The notes under the pieces are model-generated. The model was not told where the DNA came from. It did not search any database and saw only the letters and a program-made list of their open reading frames with translations. From Ferrovibrio sp046297595 (lineage in GTDB: Bacteria > Pseudomonadota > Alphaproteobacteria > Ferrovibrionales > Ferrovibrionaceae), in NCBI RefSeq assembly GCF_046297595.1, contig NZ_JBKBHT010000005.1, forward strand, positions 206,124 to 270,123: a stretch of 64,000 bases of DNA, in the 5' to 3' direction. Of the stretch, positions 63,881 through 64,000 are shown in pieces; the first letter of the stretch is position 1, and each line of letters opens with the position of its first letter. Both the position numbers and the translations under genes were made by a program.

Positions 63881-64000
63881 ATGGCCAAGGCAAAGTTTGA
63901 GCGTACGAAACCGCATTGCAACATTGGTACGATTGGTCACGTTGACCACGGCAAGACGTCTTTGACGGCTGCGATCACGAAGGTTCTGGCTGAGACCGGC
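63881..64000 (+). CDS. tuf: Elongation factor Tu, 5' part only (runs off the window)
   Basis: The first 40 codons of EF-Tu: AKAKFERTKPHCNIGTIGHV followed by the P-loop GHVDHGKTS. The gene is cut by the window end. A GAGAAGG site lies 5 bases before the ATG. Its third codon positions are less GC-rich (about 26 of 40) than the first 40 of fusA (about 33 of 40). Confidence 0.97.
   Translation, partial: MAKAKFERTKPHCNIGTIGHVDHGKTSLTAAITKVLAETG

Overview
This GC-rich window has the gene content and order of an alphaproteobacterial chromosome, most like the Rhodospirillales or a neighbouring lineage. The signs are a 14-gene nuo operon, the order birA-coaX-rnj-mce-DUF1467-proS-lolCD, an LpxI-type lipid A pathway (lpxA-lpxI-lpxB), a short prolyl-tRNA synthetase without an editing insertion, and an alphaproteobacterial RpoH. 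The genus cannot be read from the sequence with confidence. I see no insertion sequence, prophage, CRISPR array or rRNA gene.

Layout. 1-2300: the 5' end of a MoxR-type ATPase gene, a MarR regulator with a cysteine-rich tail, a divergent rpoH, and tRNA-Asp with its own promoter and a two-way terminator. 2325-3176: a family 2 glycosyltransferase. 3476-17681: nuoA to nuoN, proton-pumping NADH dehydrogenase (complex I), all in one direction with tight spacing or overlaps. 17709-25844: core genes birA, coaX, RNase J, methylmalonyl-CoA epimerase, a DUF1467 membrane protein, a secreted hypothetical protein, proS, lolC and lolD.

25853-32360 looks like an accessory block set between core genes. It holds a flavodoxin-fold oxidoreductase, a short-chain-dehydrogenase-fold protein with the halohydrin dehalogenase fingerprint, a DMT exporter, a two-subunit molybdenum hydroxylase (IorA/IorB type) with an AraC regulator, and a GNAT acetyltransferase. 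32681-42801: dnaE, pepN, an MFS transporter, and two paralogous pentapeptide-repeat proteins in tandem.

43081-57517 is the translation and envelope cluster: rpsB-tsf, pyrH-frr-uppS-cdsA-dxr-rseP-bamA-skp-lpxD-fabZ-lpxA-lpxI-lpxB. It links translation, isoprenoid and phospholipid precursors, outer-membrane protein assembly and lipid A synthesis. 57575-60455: a glyoxalase, a small membrane protein, citrate synthase and a RutE-like nitroreductase. 60860-64000: the str operon rpsL-rpsG-fusA-tuf, with tuf cut by the window end.

Most of the window is conserved core genome. The points most worth a second look are the halohydrin dehalogenase candidate, a repeated palindrome-plus-promoter arrangement in front of the MoxR gene and the epimerase gene, the MarR protein with a possible metal site and its operator next to rpoH, the paired pentapeptide proteins, and several leader hairpins (dnaE, the MFS gene, rpsB/tsf, rpsL).
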